From contig JAHYIO010000031.1 of assembly GCA_020543525.1 (NCBI GenBank), forward strand, positions 1,054,001 to 1,118,000: a DNA stretch of 64,000 nt, written 5' to 3'. The translations under genes and the position numbers were made by a program. The DNA comes from Coriolopsis trogii (taxonomy: Eukaryota > Basidiomycota > Agaricomycetes > Polyporales > Polyporaceae). Below the pieces are notes generated by a model. That model saw only the letters and a list, made by a program, of their open reading frames with translations, did no database searches and had not been told where the DNA came from. Below, one piece after another: positions 60,801-64,000 of the stretch; position 1 is the stretch's first letter, and every line of letters starts with the position of its first letter.

Positions 60801-63800
60801 TTGAAATGTGCTCAATTGTATGTGGGTGACGCTGGCATGCGACGGGGAAGGCACTTCCAAGACAATCCCTCTCCTTTAAGACGTCAATGACTTCTCGCCA
60901 CATCTTGCTCTTTGCAGAGAGATTGGCAGCGTTGCCAAGGATGTACATGCCTTCTCGAGCACGGGATAAGGCCACTGTATCCAGCGAAGTTCAGCGGTAT
61001 GGCAATACAGAAGGATTGGTAACGCACCATTCGTTCTGTTCTCAGACTGTCGCAAATCAGTGACATTTGTATGCAAGGTGTAATGCATGTACGCTACTTA
61101 CCCTCAAAAACCCGATGTTCGCACGACCTCTGGCATTATGGCCTTGTAGTGCTTCATCCTCTTCAGCGCCGCCGGAGTTTCGGACCAGAGATAGTATGAC
61201 AATCTGAATGGCCATTACTCAGTTACTAATCAGGATGGACGTGAGCAACAAACCTTCGCCTCCTCTCCTTGAAAGTTGTCGATGGTACGAAGAAGGACCT
61301 GGTGCTATGTTCAGCGGAATGCATCCATCAGAGAGATAGGAGTGGGCTTACCCTGCGGGATACCTTGACGCGCTCAATCACGGGACCTGACTGTGTCACA
61401 TCGTCCGCTTCAGCATTCCTGTCATCAAGATCTGCCTGGTCGCGTTCATCGAGTACTACTGCGACCTCGTTTGATAGGGCGTCTCGCAGACGAGACAACT
61501 GCCCGAGATAGGCACAGAGAACGACTATATCCCCTTCGGAAGAGTATGCTCCTTGGCTACACAGGCCTTGTCAACAGGAGCTATCCTGACCCGGACAACA
61601 AACAACATACCGAAGGAGGTATAGCACAAGATCCTTGATCATGTCGACCTATAAGCAGAGGGTGAAAAGGCTCGTTTGAGTTCTCGACAATCGTCACGGT
61701 AGAATGGCATACCTCGAACTGGTTGTACTTGCTCACGAAGTCATCTTCCCCACCGTTTTCTTTGTGATCATGGGTGAAGAAGAACACATCCTTGGCCATG
61801 CCTTGCACGTGTGGGTAGCTCTTGACAAGATCGTGGTCCTCAAGTCGCGGGTACAGAGTTTTCCTGGCAAGATGTGAGCGTATATCGCACGAGAGGACAA
61901 TATGTAAATAAAATGACTTACCTAACAAGATCCGCAACCTCAGGCCGCATGCGGCGTTGGACATTGATCTGGGACATCGGTAGACCGGAAGATGACAGGC
62001 GCTCCATCAGGGACATGTCGAATTTATAGATGAGCTTCCCGTGAGGATGGTCCATGGAGAGGGCTTGAAGACTATTGAGCCAAGGCGTATGCGGGTACAG
62101 GCGCCCAGGAACTCACCGTAGTTATTGAGGGTGGGTCGAAGTTGGAGAGGATCGCCAATCAGTACCATGTGCTGAATACTTGGTACCAGGCTTCCGAGGA
62201 TATGCGCTTCCAGGACTTGTCCTGCTTCCTCCACAAGTAGGACTTTCGGACCAATACCCTTGCATGACAGAGATTACATGAGGGGATGCTGGCTGTTGCA
62301 ATACTAGCCCAACTCACCTTGAGTAGCGCAGTGAGCTTCGCAGCGCCTGCAAAAATATAAGTACGCCAACGGTTACAGTATAAGGGAACGTGGTTACCTG
62401 TCGTAGTACATCCGATGATGTCTACGTTCCGTAAGAGCTGCTTCCGGATCTGATTGACATAGTATGAGAACGCATGTTGACCCGGAATGAGCGGATGGCA
62501 CTTTACCTCAGCCTGACCCTCAATGTTCTCTTGGGCAGCTCGCGCATGCTTCTCGCGGAGTCTGCGGAATTCTTGCGTCTGCATCTCCTGGCTACTGATG
62601 CGTACCTCGTCGGACCACATTTTGTGGAGAAGTAATCGCTCCTTGGACGACATTGCCCAGGCATTATCTTCTCCGAGGAGCTCTTGAACTGATCGAGAGG
62701 TGGTGGGTACAGCGGGTATATCAGAGCAGCCGTACGCGCGGAAGAATTGGAGTAAGTCTCTGAAATCGTCTGGTCGCACCGTATTAGTCTGCACGTCGAT
62801 TGGTGTCTCCCGTACGTTCTCTGCAGTCGAAATACCACCAGATTCCGACAGCGATGACAACGGTGGTGGATGAGGAGTAGCTACTGCCGACGACGACGAC
62901 GACGCCGCCGGTTGGTGCACAGGCTCGAACGGCTCGGATTCATCTGCACCGAAATCTGCGTTGAGCCACTCTTCTTCTGGAAGCGCGGCAGGATCCTCGT
63001 CATCCTCATCTTCGGGAAACCCGCCTGGCATGGCGGGCTCAGTCAGATCACGTAGAGGCTGCTGACGTCCCGCATCGGGCGCAGGGTCCGCAACAGGCTC
63101 AGCGTCCATGCCAGGCTCGGCTTGTAGAATGTCGAACCGGTTGGTACGAGATGGCGGCTGCTGCATCTGCTGTCGTGTGTGTCCCTGACGGTGCTTCGCC
63201 CCGTAGTGCGCCTCGTTCAAGAACTGGATGTCGTCGCCTCTGACCCAGTACCCGTACAATGAATCGTCAACTTCGCCTTTACTCTTTCCGTTGGCACCCG
63301 CCTTGTGCCAGCCTTCGTCCTGTTTGGTCAGAGAGTGGAGCGCATGTATCCAGGCCGGAGGCTCCTCGATGGATTCAAGGAGTACTGGGGACTGATAAGT
63401 CAGGTAGCGAATCAGATCGTCCCTGTTGACTTCGGTCTTGAAGAAGTTGTCCATAAATTCTTTTATTTCCTGCTCGACGTCGCGCACTGCCCGGCGATAG
63501 CCTGCCATGGAAGCAGTCAGGCGTGATCGACCGGCGACGGTCTCCACTTGCTCGATCGAGAATTGAGCAATACGCTCATCCGCAGAGCGCGAACCCAATC
63601 GGACAATCTTCCTGGTAATTCCCGCATCGAGGACAGACCGGAGCATATGATCGAGTGCGTGGTTTGTGAAGGCGATCATGAGGATGGGTCCTGCTTCGTT
63701 GGCTATAAGCACGCGGAGGAGCTCGACGCCAGTATAACTCTGCATCCATCGGTATGTCAGTGTTATGTTAGTCTTATCGATGTTTCAACCATACCTTTCC

Positions 63801-64000
63801 GGTACCGGGAGGTCTGACATCGGTACATAAGCGCAGGACTATCGAACAGAGGATTTTACTCACCCTTGAATCAAGCTCACTTCTCTAGTCAACGCATCCA
63901 CCATAGCATCAGCTTGGCTAGGATCAAGACGACTGCTCTGCTTCAAGACCTCGCGCGCATTCGCGATGGATACCGGATCGGTCGCAACGAGTTTGAGATC
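57873..64000 (-). CDS. ZNFX1/Hrr1-type superfamily 1 helicase with NFX1 and RZ zinc fingers, N-terminus beyond window
   Basis: This is a large RNA helicase, cut at its 5' side by the window edge. The helicase core has IQGPPGTGKSYTGVELLRVL (Walker A, about 63795-63812), AFTNHALDHML, KVLLVEEAGQVLEAHILGSL (Walker B variant), LIGDPLQLRPTLNNY, QRRMRPEVADLVR, RTIDNFQGEEAKIVILSLVR and VALSRAREGMYILGNAAN. A disordered acidic insert (EDEDDEDPAALPEEEWLNAD) interrupts it. NFX1-type Cys/His repeats follow (RLKCGHLCPYK; GHPCQRSLFCGHLCGKDC). After a helical region comes the RZ finger, GHFYKCPNGHIFVITECGGA then CGEAIGGTGHNLLGG, and stop. Its fission-yeast relative Hrr1 works with the RNA-dependent RNA polymerase complex in heterochromatic RNAi; animal ZNFX1 acts in small-RNA inheritance and dsRNA sensing. 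A matching role here is inference. Confidence 0.92.

Overview
The window looks like nuclear DNA of a basidiomycete fungus, most likely a wood-decay Agaricomycete and perhaps a polypore. Genes are intron-dense, with introns of about 50-65 bases, GT-AG ends and occasional exons of 7-21 bases. A secreted CBM1-GH5 mannanase is present, and several long proteins are of the low-complexity kind typical of Agaricomycetes. The species call is inference. No rRNA gene, CRISPR array or confident tRNA was seen. Gene models were spliced by eye; where I give a protein length, the exon lengths add up in frame.

Layout. 0-12 kb, plus strand: the end of a gamma-glutamyltransferase, a secreted endo-mannanase, an acidic unknown protein, a probable gene relic, a Frag1/DRAM/Sfk1 membrane protein, a mitochondrial ETHE1-like persulfide dioxygenase and an F-box protein. 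12-19 kb, minus strand: an unknown protein and two related kinase-like genes, one intact and one broken, separated by 2.3 kb that I could not resolve. 19.8-25 kb: an unknown 607-residue protein, a five-exon I9-type protease inhibitor, and a divergent alkyl-base DNA glycosylase. 25.9-35.7 kb, plus strand: a PAS-kinase-like Ser/Thr kinase, complex I subunit NDUFS7, a 1084-residue low-complexity protein and the meiotic factor Mnd1. 36-42 kb, minus strand: a Pns1/CTL choline-transporter-like protein, a TIR-bounded non-autonomous element and a PP2C phosphatase. 42.7-50.3 kb, plus strand: a secreted TAP-like alpha/beta hydrolase, a PLK4-like protein and an eIF5-mimic (BZW) protein. 50.9-64 kb, minus strand: a Zn2Cys6 transcription factor, a PIN-like membrane transporter and a large ZNFX1/Hrr1-type helicase that runs off the right edge.

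The genes do not form an evident cluster or operon-like system; most are unrelated housekeeping genes. The most striking locus is the PLK4-like gene at 45.6-48.4 kb. It has a kinase domain followed by a region matching the PLK4 cryptic polo box, in a lineage that has no centrioles. Its glycine loop has no glycines and its DFG motif reads GFG, so it looks like a pseudokinase or a highly altered kinase. Other points of note are the kinase-like pair with one decayed copy, a GC-AG intron and a 7-base exon in the glycosylase gene, and the helicase of the RNAi/heterochromatin-linked Hrr1 family.
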